64,000 nt of DNA. Source: Nepenthes gracilis (taxonomy: Eukaryota > Streptophyta > Magnoliopsida > Caryophyllales > Nepenthaceae). How positions within the stretch are numbered: the first letter of the stretch is position 1; every line of letters begins with the position of its first letter. The stretch is from the NCBI GenBank assembly GCA_033239525.1, contig BSYO01000002.1, forward strand, positions 27,386,068-27,450,067, given 5' to 3'. The position numbers and the translations under genes were made by a program. This document shows, one piece after another, positions 27,586 through 39,723 of this stretch. Below the pieces are notes generated by a model, which ran no database searches, was not told the origin of the DNA, and saw only the letters and a program-made list of their open reading frames with translations.

Positions 27586-28415
27586 TGTTGCGTCCCGGGC
27601 CCGAGGTTGTTGTACGGATTAAGGAGCCTTCGGATTCCTAAGCGCGGGGGCTCGGAAGAAGGATTTCGAACTCCGGACCGCATAAACACAAACAACAAAC
27701 AAAGAGGTAAAGATTTCTCCCAGAATTCACTCCGAAATTAAAATTTTTGAATGCGCACGCTAAGGTGGTGCGCGTAAAAATTTGTGATGCGTAAGAATGG
27801 TGATGAGGAGAAATGCGGTGAGCGAGGTGATGGAAGGCTCGCTTTTTTTGGTGCGCATTGCGATGAGTGGCTAACTTTCCGCTTTGACGGGATGAGAAGA
27901 AGGAGAGCGATTTGGCCCAATCCGCCTCAGAGGATTGGGGCCTTATGGGCATTTGGATTAGTGCTTGGGATCCAAGGTAACCCTTAGTCGCAAGGTCGTA
28001 GAGAGAAAATCGTTCTCGAGTTTTGAGCCCGAATCCCTTTTCGGAGGGTGAGGGCGCTTATATGCCTCCTCCTCCTTTGGACTCTTGGGCGCCAAGACGC
28101 GTTGCTTGGGTAAATCGCGTCGTTGGTCGGTGCGTTGACCCCGGCTGTCAAAGGTTGACGAAGGCGTGCCGGCACGCCGTGCGCGTCTATTGATCACGCT
28201 CGATTTTCTTGAGAAAGGACTTCCTTAAGGCGTGGGCGTGGCGCCCGGATGCCTCTTTAGCCTTTCCGCCCTTTGTTCGGCGACGCATTTAATGCGAAGT
28301 TCAATTTATGACCATTCCCGTTGTGACTTTCTCGCGCGTGCTCCTCCTTTTCTCGGGCAGCTACTTTGTGGGCCTGAGCTGGTTTCTTCTCATGGTAGGA
28401 ACATGGGACCCAACA
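27586..28415 (-). repeat. 3' LTR of the Tat-type element
   Basis: Reads TGTTGCGTCC... to ...CCCAACA on the plus strand and is repeated at 35331-36245 with many small indels. On the minus strand it contains a TATA-like CATATAAGCGCC and ends in a U5 region with a GGGAGAAAT word. The divergence from its partner LTR points to an old insertion. Confidence 0.85.
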
Positions 28416-30500
28416 CTAGCCCCATGCTATCGGGGCAGCATGTCCATTGGGCCCATTTAGTCTGCCCTTCCCTTTTTGCCACTTTTGTCGTCTTCCCGAT
28501 TCGCGCCTTTCCCGGTGGGCGGCGGGCTTTTCAGCGCTAGCTGCGTTCTTGAGCAATGATGAGGACGGTAGCCTCAAAAATGAAATTAGCGCCTCACCGA
28601 AGGAGGTTGAGAAGGCGAGTCGTCGGTTCAATGCGGGAAAACGACGAAATATGCCGCCGGGCGCGTCGCCAAAGGTCATTGTCGATCGTGAGCCATCCGC
28701 TCACGAAGTCGGCGAGGTCGAGTCTCTACTCTACCTCGGGGACCTTATTTTATCGGCCGAGGCATCGGGGATGTTGTTGTTTTGGATAGCCCCGAGAGGC
28801 CATCGGTTTGAGGCTTGAGCCGGCGTTGGAGGCTGGGGGCTGCATCGTTGCCCGGCTATTCTTGTTGAGCCTGTCTAAAGACGGGCCTCACGGGATCTGG
28901 TGGTATCCTTAGGCCGGGACGGCTGAGCGACAGCCAGCAAGGCGGAATGTTCGTGGCAGAGCCCCCGAGTGTTATAATGATCCTTCCCGTCGGCCCTCCT
29001 CACGCGATCGAGGAGACGGAGCCCGCAGGGTGGCCCCTTTGGATGAGCTGCACGGGGTCGCATGCTCGGTGGTCGGCGACGCTCCCAGGTGGCCGATGTG
29101 GTTCGGACTAGCTATTTAAAACTGCTGCGAAGGCCTTCGGCGGCCTTCGGCCTTCCGCCCCTCTCCCCATGCGGTCAGGAGAGTGATCCCCGAGAGAGTT
29201 CTTTACAGGGGCGGTTTGTTAATAATTTGTGCCTTCCGCGGTTGTTTCCTGCTGGACTTCTTTCTTTGCCGCTCATCTTGGTCATACTTTTAACTTTTCC
29301 ACCGACTGGGCTTAATGCGGTCCCCTTCGATTACTGGTTCTTTTCGCGGGAGCCTTGAAGCGGGTCATCGTTGACGGCACCATCTTGCCGCTCCGTCCGC
29401 TCGAGATCGCATTCGAGAGGAGGGGCGTGCGGCGGAGAGTTGCGCATTTAGAGGGCCTCCTTTGCAACAGGAGGAAAGGACGACTAGTTGTCAACGCGGT
29501 TGCAAAGATTCTCCTTCAAGTGGCGGTCGCGATGGACACTCGCTTTTGGGACGGCATCCGCTTGTGCCGCGGCTTGGCGGCTCCTCACGCCCCAAGCGGC
29601 GTCCTCCATTTAGTAGGAAATGGCGTCGGAAAATTCCGATTAGCTTTGCCGTTAAGTCCCGAGTTCGGTTTTTTTGTTGTATCATGCTTTCGCTTGTATA
29701 ATGTTTGTATAAATGAGAAGCTTTAAAATGCGCTTCGCGTCCATGCTTCCCTTATCATGCGGCGTTTTCGCCTTTTGCTTCACTTTACTTGTCGGGTCAT
29801 GCTTCGCGTTTGAGTATTGGGCCCTTTGGAGCCGTTCGATTAAGGCCCTATATGGGCGCCCTCTTGCGTGGTGCTCGTCCTTCGTAAGAGGATGTCGTCG
29901 TCCACTCCCACGCGTTTGGGGAGCTCGATTAAAGCGGATGTCGTCGCCAAGCTCGGAGCCTAATCAAACGCCCAGGACTCCGGTCTCCAGGCCTCGGTCG
30001 CGTATAATTGGGAGGGAGGTGTGTCGCTCTCAAAGCGTTATGAACAAAGTTGAGGTCCTAGCCCCGACCATTGTAGCCGAGGTGCTCTCTTACGTGCAAG
30101 AAGCCGCACGCCCCTAAGGTTTTGTTGGCCGTAGAGTGGGTTCTCCAAGAGCCCCCTAAGCCTATGGGTCGACCGCACGGGTCGAGGCGCGTAGCCTTTG
30201 GAATGGATCGCACGGATCCGTGTCTGGCTGGACGCCCGGCCGACTAGTCTCCCGGGTGGCCGCTGGGCCTGGGCGCGAAGCCATGGTGAGTAGAGCCGTC
30301 CCCAGGCCATCTAGCGTGAGGACGAGTCCCGCGAAGCTCAATCTTCAAGTTTCTGCGGACGCTTGTCCTCCCGACTTAAAGCGAGCCTAGGTCGTTTAAT
30401 TTGATTGTGCAATGCATGCTATCGATTCACACGAATGAATATGCAATATGACGATAAGAGTGATAATGTTAACCAAAAAGACAGAAACATGCTCAAGCAC
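28416..30500 (-). other. Unassigned interior between integrase and 3' LTR
   Basis: About 2.1 kb of GC-rich element interior lies downstream of the integrase remnant. Frames on both strands are short and match nothing I recognise. Tat-group elements can carry long non-coding 3' regions, which is the plainest reading. Confidence 0.5.
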
Positions 30501-30599
30501 TCATCATGATGTATGCGCGTCGTGGTCGCCGTTGCATTATTGATAATATTTCCTTAAGTTGGCGGCATTCCATGTCCGCGGACAAGTTTGCCGAGGGCG

Positions 30600-31660
30600 C
30601 GTTTATACGCTCCGCCGGAGACGAAGAACGCCCTCCCATCCCGGAGAGTTTGTTCTCTGCTCGCGGTCTTTCCCAGCCGCCTCTACGCTCCGGAGGACCG
30701 AGATCTCCACTTCTAGAGGGCGTGCTTTCACCCGCTTGTTGTAGTATCGCGCCACCGGCGGGGTAGGCGGCGGTTGGGCAGCAGTCCCGAATTCCGAGAG
30801 CAAGAACTTTCCCCGCTGCGCGTTGGTAGTTGGGTCGAAGTGTTCGAGCCCAGCACGGCATTCCCCACTTCTCGGGAACCACCGCCTCAATTCAAAGGCG
30901 TCTCCTTTGTTGCAGTCGTGCGATGCGACCCAGACTGATGGTAGCTCCTCCACCTTGAACGTCTTCGGTCGGGTCTTTATCCCATGCAAATCGCGTGCGG
31001 TTGGTAACCCGAATTGGTTGGATGGCGGTGCGCCAGGATGTGTATTCGCGAGGTTGCGGCAGCAAAGATTGTAAAAGCGTTTCCAGTGAATTGGGTCCCG
31101 TTATCAATCACCACAACCTCGGGGATCCCAAAGCGTCAACAATGATGGCGGAGGAACTCCTATCGCATTGTGTTTGTGATCTTAGCGAGAGGGGGGCTTC
31201 CACCCATTTCGAAAAAATAGTCGTACCGACGATCGAATTTTCTGTCCATTTTGCCATTGGAAGCGGACCCAGTATGTCGAGCCCCCATTGCGCGAACGGC
31301 CATGGGGGATCGGAGATAGTGCGGCTCGGTGTGCGGCGGTGTGTCATGTCACGTGGACTCGCAACTTTCACACTTGCGACGAACTCCATAGCGTCTCGCT
31401 TCATGGGCTAAGGTTAGAAGCCTTGCCGCATGACGCCGAATGCTAGATTTTTCCGCCAATGTGTGAAGTGTATGCCAACGCGTGGTCGGCCTCCTCTGGG
31501 GTAAGACATTTCGGGAGGGAGCTGATTCTGACCTGGCGTTTGAATCGTGTACCATCCTGCCGCTTTCTTGACCCGCTTGGCATCGTTGGCGTCTTGGTAA
31601 GGTTCCCTCCGACAAGAACTGGCGATGTATGTCATCCAATTATCTCCGTGTCGACCGCAT
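30600..31660 (-). pseudogene. Integrase remnant of the Tat-type element
   Basis: Minus-strand fragments in several frames cover an integrase. The core signature WPFAQWGLDILGPLP is near 31255-31310, followed by ENSIVGTTIFSKWVEA. The C-terminal part shows ARYYNKRVKARPLEV and later REQRTNSPGWEG near 30620-30740, the usual end of plant Gypsy integrases. Frameshifts separate the pieces, so no working enzyme is encoded. Confidence 0.85.
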
Positions 31661-31799
31661 TACTTCTTTGTCCTCGGCAGCGTCTTTGGGTGCGTTTCTC
31701 CCCGGGCTCCCTCGCGTCACGCTTTGGTCCGGATAATGTCGGCAAGGATCGATCTCGGGATATGCTCGATCTCGAATTGACCGAACTCGTGGAAGATAC

Positions 31800-32205
31800 C
31801 TCACTAGTTGTGGGTTCGAGCAAGTTCCCTTTCACCTGGTTGACCACGAGCTCGAGAATCACTACGCACGACCCGCCGACCGCATGAGAACACTCCCTCG
31901 CCCGGTCGTAGGCCCGCGAGGAGGGCTTCATATTCTAGGAACGATGTGCGAGTATGTGATCTCCATGCCTTCGGGGTCCTTAGCACAACATGCGGGTCGA
32001 CGATCCGTCCACGTTGAGAGTCCATACGGCGAGATCTCCGTCCGTCTTCTTCTCCGCGTTGTTGTCCAAATGTGGCGTTGCTTCGACAATGAAGTCCGCC
32101 GGGGGAGGCCTTCGGTCGGGAGAACTCCGTGTCGAACTCCCGAGCTCGGCAGCCCACTGACCGGCCTCCCCGGACGTCTGGTTTCGCAAAATTGTCCTCA
32201 ACGGC
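31800..32205 (-). pseudogene. Archaeal-type RNase H (aRH) remnant
   Basis: Two overlapping minus-strand frames give WTLNVDGSS, with the first catalytic Asp, then VVLRTPKA and YEALLAGLR. This order is typical of the additional RNase H domain between the normal RNase H and the integrase of Tat-group elements. It is broken by frameshifts. Confidence 0.75.
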
Positions 32206-33110
32206 CGGGTTCAGAAGACGACGATCCGATGTGACCAGGAAGTAGGGTCTGATTGAGACGAGGTAGCGCCACGTGCGGATAACGGGTTTTCGTCCACCAC
32301 CCGGCTCACGTAGTACACCGGTTGTTGCTTGCCCTCATTAATCAGGAAGCCAGCGTTAGTAGAGATCTTCTCCTTCGCGGTGAGCTCATAATGGAAAGAT
32401 AAAACAATGCTCGCATTCTTCACTCCAGTGTGACTTGGTTCCCCTTAGCGCCTCTGAAGAAAGGCAAGTATTTCTCGGTGATGGCAAGAACCGGGAGAGA
32501 AGCTATCCGGTCACGGACGGCGGAGGGTTCAAATCGAGTATAATTGGCTTCTAATTTGGGACAATGAAGCCTAAGAATTTTCCAGAGGTTACCCCAAACG
32601 CGCATTTGGCGGGGTTAAGCTTCATCCCATCTTTGTCGGAGGATCTGGAAGGTCTCGTCAGTTTGTCGACGTGGCGGCTTGCTACCTTGCTTTGTAAAGC
32701 ATATTCGACGTACACCTCCACATTCCGATTTGAGGCAAACATCTTGTTTACGAACGTTGCGCCCGCATTCTTGAGACCAAAGGGCATCATTTTTGTAGCA
32801 ATACGTCCTTATCATGAACGAGGTGTGCTCCTCGTCCTCCGGGTCCATCGGACCGGGTTGTACCCAGTACGCTGGTCCATGAAGTTCAGTTCGTGCCCGG
32901 TTGGAGTCCACGAGTTGTCAACTTGGGAGCGGAAAGCCATCTTTGGGGGGCAGGCCTTATTCACGCGGTGAAGTCGACACACATCCGCCACTTGCCGGCC
33001 GCTCTTTTTTAGGAAAGACACGGCGTTGAAGCCCGGACTTCACCGATAAATCCCGCATCCAAGAGCCTCTTCACTTCTTCCGATGGCGACCAACTTCTCG
33101 ACGGAGTGTT
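32206..33110 (-). pseudogene. Reverse transcriptase and RNase H remnant
   Basis: Reverse transcriptase pieces include MDQRTGYNPVRW, MMPFGLKNAGATFVNKMF near 32735-32790 and AKCAFGVTSGKFLGFIV. The catalytic YVDD box appears as YVEY, so the active site is lost. The following RNase H shows FLINEGKQQPVYYVSRVV near 32300-32360. Several frame breaks are present. Confidence 0.85.
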
Positions 33111-33429
33111 CCTCGCCGGACGGAGGCTCGCGCCAAGGTATACCATGGACTATTTTGGCCGATATCCCAGCATCAATGGAGCCCCATGCAAACACATCGG
33201 AGTTGGTCCGTAGGAAGGTAATTAGTCTGTCGCGATCTCGGGTTCAAGGGATTTCCCTATGCTTACGCACCGCTGGACGGATCGGGGATCGAGCGGAATC
33301 GCCTCGTTTCCTCCCCGACCGGGCCCTGTTGGAGCGACGTCTCGTCGCGGAGGTCCTGTCTTCACTTGGTCCGCAAGGTGTCGTAGGACTGATTTGGGAC
33401 AATAGCACGTCCGCCCCATTTCTTGATCT

Positions 33430-33830
33430 CCTAGAACTTCTCCCACTCCCCCCGAGGGTGGGAAATTTCACCGCCAGTGCGGGATGGATGTGGCCCAAGG
33501 CCGTCGGGAATGGTGCGAGTATGGCATTGTAGTTGAGAAGGTCGACGACGAGGAACGCCAACTTGCGTCATGGAGCGCGGGTGAGTCCCCATCGTGACTT
33601 CCGGTTTATAATCCCTTGAAATGTGCTCGTTGTCCAAGCCGTATAATGGTCCGTTTCTTGTCCTCATTTGGCTACATTTTAGTCAGTTTGGTGAATGAGA
33701 AGATGCAAATTTTGTGAGCTTCCATTATCAATGAAGACCCGTTTAATTTGGTAGTCATCACCATTAGAAACGAGGCCGATACAACAAGGGGGAAGTATGG
33801 GGAAGTTACATGTGCCATGTCTTGGCTAAA
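33430..33830 (-). pseudogene. Retropepsin-like protease remnant
   Basis: The minus strand encodes FLVVDLLNYNAIL followed by HIHPALAVKFPT, the C-terminal half of a Gypsy aspartic protease. An upstream piece with GPLYGLDNEHISRD matches the linker after the catalytic Asp region. The active-site motif itself is not clearly readable. Confidence 0.7.
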
Positions 33831-33879
33831 GCTAATGACGTCATTTCTAACCCCTAACTTCGCCCGCTTGACTCGGGAA

Positions 33880-34830
33880 GCTATTTCCGTGCGGTCCGCG
33901 TTCGCGTGTCGGCGGAAGAGATCATGTGACTACGCCGGCCGCCGTGCGGCTCTTGGTGGCTCACCGGGTTCTCCGTCGAGGGGGGAGTTCTTGCCCCGAG
34001 CCTTTCACGAATCTCTTCAAGTGTCCTCGCCGGGATCAGATCTTCAATCTCCGGGCTGCAGGTGCGGTAGTTCTCGTTGAGTGCCCCCAGACAGCGGTGG
34101 TATTGGCAGATTTGCAGTCGCCGCGAGGACCCTTGGGTGTCTTTGGCCACTTGAAGAATCTTTCATCCTATCAGGATGTTTGTGCGGCTATCATTCCGAG
34201 GGCCGAGAGGCTTCTTGTAATCCTTCTTAGGCCCCGCCATTCTTAGGCCCATGAAGGGCCGCCGCCGCCCCTCTTTCTTCCTCCGCAGGCTCGAGGCTGG
34301 CCGATCCGCCGCTCGGGCGTTTTGCTTCTTGGCCTCTTCGGCCGTGATATACGCCCGGCAATGGTCTCCGCCTCCCGAAAGTCTGGGATGTGCGAAATTG
34401 AAAGTCCCCGCCGCCAAAATGAAGGCACCGAGCCACCCGGAGAGGTGCATGATGAAACGGTCCAGAATTAGGCTTTCATCCGTCCCTCGCAGCGGAGGCG
34501 ACTAGGTGCCACGGTTGTCTCTCCTCTTGTTGGAGGCGAAGTAATCGCCGAACGAGCATATGGAGTTCGGGAGGCCATGGAAAATTTTAAGGGTGACGGG
34601 AAGTTCGACACATCGGGGCCTCGCTTGCCCTTAGAGTGAGGTGGGTGCGGAAGAATTGAGATGGTCCATGGGATCCTTGCTTCTGTCATCTCTCATGACC
34701 GCATTACGAACTTGAAATACGAAGTCCATGGCGAAGGGCGACTGCGGAGATGCGGAGGAGGGCGTGGGCTTCTCCTTGTGCGGGTGTCCCCACAACACCT
34801 TGACTTTCTCCTCCATTGGTAGAGCCCCTT
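33880..34830 (-). pseudogene. gag remnant
   Basis: Minus-strand fragments include SPFAMDFVFQVRNAV and SKDPMDHLNS, then TPYARSAITSPP and HLSGWLGAF. These resemble the retrotransposon gag of Tat elements (typical order: DPxDHLxxF followed by a capsid-like domain). Frames change several times. Confidence 0.6.
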
Positions 34831-35309
34831 GCGATTGAGGACGGGCGCGATTTCAACTTGTCGGGGTGGCGGCTCTCAGTGGAGGCGCGCTCCCCATTGG
34901 AGCGCATGGCCGGTGGTCTCGCCCAGTTGCGGAGGGAGCGTCCCTTCCGGGTCGTCCTTTTTGCACATCTGGCGAGGCGCTTTCCGCCTCATTCTCGCCG
35001 TTTCCCGGGTGCGGCCGGGCCGCGTGGCGTGGTCGATTGGCTCGCCTCGCGAGTGGTCTCTCGACGCCTTTCTTTCGGGAAGTTGAGGCCTGGGGCCGCT
35101 AGATAGCACGGGGTCCTGTTGCGCATACGGCGAGGAGGATCCCCTTCGGGCGTCTAACTCCGCGGCCGAGGTGGCGGGAGCCGGCTCCGGTTGGTTGTTC
35201 GCTTGGTTTTGGGGGACTCCATTGGACGGTGGTCTCCACCGCAGAGCACCGATGCCTGGGTGTTTACCATGCTTGGTTGTTCGAGCTGGTAGGAAAATGA
35301 CACTTGGCT

Positions 35310-35330
35310 TTCTGTGCTTTGACGGCGCAA
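35310..35330 (-). other. Primer-binding site region of the Tat-type element
   Basis: Directly inside the 5' LTR the minus strand reads TTGCGCCGTC, a one-base-shorter version of TTGGCGCCGTC seen in the related element at 48637. The start of that word matches the 3' end of plant tRNA-Asp. The missing G may be decay. Confidence 0.5.
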
Positions 35331-36245
35331 TGTTGCGTCCGGGCGAGGTTGTTTGTACGGATTAAGGAGCCTTCGGATTCCTAAGCGCGGGGGGGCGGGA
35401 AGAAGGATGGTCTCCGTCTCTCGTAACACGGACTCCGCACAACACAAACAACAAACAAGAGGTGAAGGGTTCATTTCTCCCACCAAGGCCACTCAGACGC
35501 TCAAGTCCAAAATTCCCGTGATGACACGCTAAGGTGGTGCGCGTAAAAATCTTTGTGATGCGTAAGAAGAACTTATGTGGTGATGAGGAGAAATGCGGTG
35601 AGCGGTGATGGAAGGCTCGGCTTCCTTGGTGCATCGCGATGAGTGGCTAACTTTCCCGCTGGCCGGGATGAGAAGAAGGAGAAGCGATTTGGCCCAATCT
35701 AGCTCAGAGGATTGGGGCCTTATGGAGGCTGGATTAGTGCTTGGGATCCAAGGTAACCCTTAGTCGCAAGGTCGTAGAACGTAAAATTCTCGTGAGTTCA
35801 ATCCAAATTCGGAGCCCAATCCCTTTCTGGAGGAGGGTGAGGCGCTTATATGCCTCCTCCCCTTTGGACTCTGGGCGCCAAGACGCCCGTTGCTTGGGTC
35901 GCCGTGGCGTTGGTCGCAGCTGATGGGTTGACGGCCACGCCCGGTTGTCCCGATAGCGTGCTGTGCACGGTCCGTTGATCACGCTCGATTTTCCTTGAGA
36001 AAGGAGTGGTTGGCCGTCGCAGACAAGAATGATGGCGTGGCGTGGCGCTTGACCTACGCCTCTATTGGCTAATTTTTTCCTTTCTTCACGCTAAGGCGAC
36101 GCATTTAATGCAAGTGTTCCGTTAGCGTGATTTCGCGACCATTCCCCTGTAGGGCTGACGCTTTCTCGCGCGCTTTCCTCCTTTTCTCGGGGTCATTGTT
36201 TACTTCTTTGGCTGGATTCATTTTAAATGGTAGAACAATCCAACA
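35331..36245 (-). repeat. 5' LTR of the Tat-type element
   Basis: Partner of the LTR at 27586-28415. On the minus strand the R-U5 part carries ACTTGAGCGTCTGAGTGGCC, a signature of plant Tat-type LTRs, followed by GGTGGGAGAAATGAACCC. It ends in CCAACA on the plus strand at 36245. Confidence 0.85.
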
Positions 36246-36251
36246 AAAAGA

Positions 36252-37131
36252 GTTATTTTATATTATTATTTAAAATTTAAAAATAAAAATTCAGAATTAA
36301 ATTAAAATTTTGACTCTAGGCTGTTTTCAAATAGTAGAACTAAAATTAGATTTAAAATTTTAATTTTGAAACTCAATTTAGAGATTTTTTTTTTTATTTT
36401 ATTGACTGCCCAAAGGGGGTCTAAATGGATTTGGATCCTTTCTAAATGAAACTTCCTTAACATTGAAGGATCCTTTATTTTAAATAAGAAATTCAATTTA
36501 TGCATCATGTGATATATTTAATTATATTAAAATTACTATAATTAGTTGCAAATTTTATATTATTTTAATATTTATTTATAATAAATTATAATAATTTTGA
36601 TATAAATAAATATATTAGTCATTGTATAAATAGTATTATTATTTTTAATTATATTGAAGAATAAAGAAATAAACCATTATTTAATGAGCGACAAATGTTA
36701 AGGGTTGAAGTTATAATGATTAAAACCATAATTACTCAAAACTTACTATTTAAAATTATATAATTAATATACATGTTAATAATTTATTATATATTTATAT
36801 ATTTAAAATAATAATTATTATTATTTTTTCGAAGTTACCGCGTAGGCGTGGAATTTCCTCCGTCCGCTATTTTCGAAGTCTGACATTTGACTTTGCGACG
36901 ACGTCAATGCGTTCTCAATTCCTGCAAACTCGCCGTGCTTGACAATTTAATTTAAATGGCGTCAGAAAATTATTTTTAATGTAAATTTTAAAATATTTTT
37001 TATTAATTCATATTAATTTGAAATTATTTTAAGAACGATTTTCCAAATATATATATATTTAATATTCTTTTGTTGAAATAAATTATTATTGTTTAATCAA
37101 ACGCCCTCTCTCTCTCTCTCTCCGGGGGAAA
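36252..37131. promoter_or_regulatory. AT-rich spacer and promoter of the armadillo-repeat gene
   Basis: The stretch to about 36830 is AT-rich with no gene. From 36830 composition becomes balanced. A TATA-like run is at 37046-37057 and a CT microsatellite leader at 37103-37122, just ahead of the ATG in context GGGGAAAATGGCGG, which favours initiation in plants. Positions of control elements beyond these are not evident. Confidence 0.5.
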
Positions 37132-38924
37132 ATGGCGGCTGCTGAAGCTGAAGAAGCGAAGACTCTGAACGATGAACTCGAGCGCGCTATCTGGCTCGCC
37201 GATAGGGTCCGGAAATCGGGCGAAGAAGCTCAATCTTCAATGCCGGAATGCCTTGAAATGGCCAGAAAGGTAGATAAGATCTCTCAGATGCTTCGATCAA
37301 TCGTCCGTCTCGCAAACTCCCGGCCGGCAGACTCGTTTTACGACCGCCCGATCCTCCGTATCGTCACTGACGTCTCGAAGAACCTCCAGCGTGCACGAAC
37401 CCTCGCTCGAAATTGCAAGAACGCCGGCTTCCTGTGCCACGTCTTCACCATTACGACTTTGGCCGACTTCAAGAAGGTTTTGAACCTTCTGGACACATCG
37501 ATCGCTGATTTGAATTGGCTGTCCAGCATATTCGACGGCGAAGGACCGAAGCTCGCTCTACCTCCTTTCGTCAGCAACGATCCGACTCTAGCTTGGGTTT
37601 GGTCTTACACTGCTTCGTTAGTAATGGGCCGCGAATTAAATGATCGCATCGATTCGGCGAACAATTTAGCTTTATTGGCTAAGGTTAATGATCGGAACAA
37701 GAAGATGATCGCGGAGGAAGGAGCGATTCCATGGCTTTTGAAGCTGTTGAAGTATGCTGGAGGATCAGCGGAGGGACAAATTGCGGCAGCGAATGCTCTT
37801 TCTTCTTTGGTGGATAATGAGGAGAGGACTAGGCTTATAGCTGGTGAGCATGCGATACCTATAATTGTGCAGATTTTAGGGGACTCGCATATGAAGGTCC
37901 AGATTGCGGTGGCTGATTTGGTGGCTAGGATGGCAAATGTGGATGGCATGGCGAGGGAGGCCTTCGGGAGGGAGAATGTGATCAAGCCGCTGGTTTCGTG
38001 TTTGTTAGTGGATTCAGTTCTCGACGATCATAATCTGATTGAGCGAGGTAACGCTAGTTTGCATTCAGTTGTTCAGATTAATCAGGAATTAGAAAGAATC
38101 ATAATTAAAACAATGCTCATTCCAGTTCTTCATTTTCCTCCATAGATGGCAGCAGAAGCGGTGGACCTGAGGTCAACTATAACCTTAAGGCTAACTTTGC
38201 TTTAGCCTTGTGGAGACTCTGCGAAGGGAGTTTGTCTAACAGTCGAAAGATTGCAGAAGGCAAAGGCCTGATTTCTCTGTCAAAGATTATCGAAACCGAG
38301 AAAGGGGTGTTGCAGTTCAATTGTTTGATGACGGTGATGGAAATTGCTGCAATGGCGGAAACCAATACCGACCTTAGGAAAGCAGCTTGGAAGCCAAATT
38401 CACCGCCCGTGAAGGCAGTCTTAGACCAGCTTCTGAGAGTGATAATGGAGGAAAGTATACCTGATTTTCGAATCCCTGCAATAAAAGCCATTGGATCTCT
38501 GTCCCTGACTTTCGCTAGAAAGGAAACTCGAATGATTGGCCCATTGGCTGCCCAACTCGGAAGCTGTTTCTTGAATGTCGCCATTGAATCAGCCATTGCC
38601 TTGGGGAAGTTTGCCTGCAAGGAGAACTATAATCGAGTTGAGAATTCGAAGGCAATAATTGAGTATAATGGAGTTCCTGTTTTAATGAAAATGATAAGAG
38701 GGGTGAATGAGATTGCTAAGATTCATGGACTTGTTCTATTATGTCATCTTTCTGTGAATGTTGGAAACAGCATGGCGCTCGAGGAAGCCAGAGCTTTGAG
38801 CACCCTTGAGGATGCGGCTCGTTTTGTTGCCGGTCAGAATCCTGAACTGCGGGGGCTGTTGGACGCTGCGATACATCGCCTCACGCTTTATCAAGCTGTG
38901 GCTCATCCTCACCGCCATTCTTAG
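37132..38924 (+). CDS. Armadillo-repeat-only (ARO-like) protein, frame broken once
   Basis: Encodes an all-helical armadillo-repeat protein resembling the Arabidopsis ARO family (closest in my memory to ARO4, At3g26600, 615 residues). ARO proteins act in polarised growth and the cytoskeleton; this copy's role is inferred. The first frame runs 37132-38145 with a helical N-terminus (about residues 1-130) and armadillo repeats from about residue 165 (LLAKVNDRNKKMIAEEGAIP, VPIIVQ-like segments). The second frame runs to 38924 and ends with HGLVLLCHLSVNVGN and HRLTLYQAV, typical of the family end. One missing A in AAAA at 38107-38110 explains the break and would give 597 residues. A 98-bp GT-AG intron (38048-38145, 564 residues) is possible but would remove the conserved HSVVQINQE segment. 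The coding region otherwise has no intron, as in ARO genes. Confidence 0.85.
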
Positions 38925-39508
38925 GCCATTGTCTGAGGAGCTAACAGGTTTTTCCTATTTGCGTGTCATTGTACCATGTAAATTTATGAAATCCCCATTT
39001 GATTACTTCTGTGTAGCTTGCTTATTTATCTTGTTCAGTAATCATATGGTAAATTTTGTTGCGTTCGACTGCAGATTCGACCGAATTTTCTGAAATTTCT
39101 GTCATCTCTAATACTACGAAATACGAATTAGCACTTGCATGCCCTTCTGGCCAGTTAATTTGTGTCATTGTAAATGGATTAACATTTCAACTTGTTGGCA
39201 GTGGAATTTGTTAATTTCCCATCAATGCTGTTGTTTTTGCACTTCTTTCTCACTCTGTTCCTGCTGTCGATCTTCACGTTCTGTTTCACATATTCTCTGT
39301 TGGCATACTCGTGACTTTGCTCCCACCTCCCGAAGCTTTGATTATTGGAGTTCCGATGCCTTCACACTTCTGGTTAAGTGATGATCCTGTGATGGTGACT
39401 AGCATTAACTCTTGGTTGGTTGATCCAAATATAGTTCATCCAAGAAGATGATACCAAAACAAATGACACCTTTACTCTCGTGGCAAAGATGGTAAGAAGC
39501 CAGAGCCG
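38925..39508 (+). other. 3' flank of the armadillo-repeat gene
   Basis: Genic composition continues for perhaps 200-450 bases and probably includes the 3' UTR. No other gene is supported. Confidence 0.45.
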
Positions 39509-39517
39509 ATCAAAGTG

Positions 39518-39723
39518 GGACTGAGGGGGCGTCCTTCTCCTCATCTGAACCGTTGGATGTAAAATCCGACGGTTACGTGTTTTGGATGATTAAATTTAAA
39601 ATCAAACGGTCAACGTTATATTATCCATTCAAAACGTATGGGCCGTCAGATTTTATATCTAACGGTTCAAATAAGGAGAAGGACGGTCCTTCTCCACAAG
39701 GCAGAAGGACGCCCCCCGGATCC
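39518..39723. mobile_element. Mutator-like MITE with 9-bp target-site duplication
   Basis: The block folds back on itself. The left end GGGACTGAGGGGGCGTCC and the complement of the right end GGATCCGGGGGGCGTCC match over about 20 bases, and inner segments (CTGAACCGTTGGAT with ATCTAACGGTTCA) pair as well. ATCAAAGTG flanks both sides (39509-39517 and 39724-39732), a perfect 9-bp direct repeat, the size made by Mutator-like transposases. It has no coding capacity and is about 206 bp. Confidence 0.8.

Larger units (their letters stand above)
27586..36245 (-). mobile_element. Decayed Ty3/Gypsy (Tat/Retand-type) LTR retrotransposon
   Basis: Two direct LTRs (27586-28415 and 35331-36245) enclose gag, protease, reverse transcriptase, RNase H, a second RNase H and integrase pieces, all on the minus strand and in that order from right to left. 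The WPFAQWGLDILGPLP integrase signature and an extra archaeal-type RNase H place it in the Tat group. The flanks are AAAGA (27581-27585) and AAAGA (36247-36251), a target-site duplication with one extra A beside the right LTR. Every domain carries stops and frameshifts, so it is a dead copy. It is markedly richer in G and C than the DNA around it. Confidence 0.9.

Noticed and set aside
28232..30117. Several plus-strand frames of 100-134 codons
   Set aside because: They lie antisense or unrelated to a minus-strand retrotransposon interior, overlap each other in different frames and show no domain.
38048..38145. A 98-bp intron in the ARO-like gene
   Set aside because: Not excluded, but it would remove a conserved HSVVQINQE segment and shorten the protein; a one-base homopolymer loss explains the break better.
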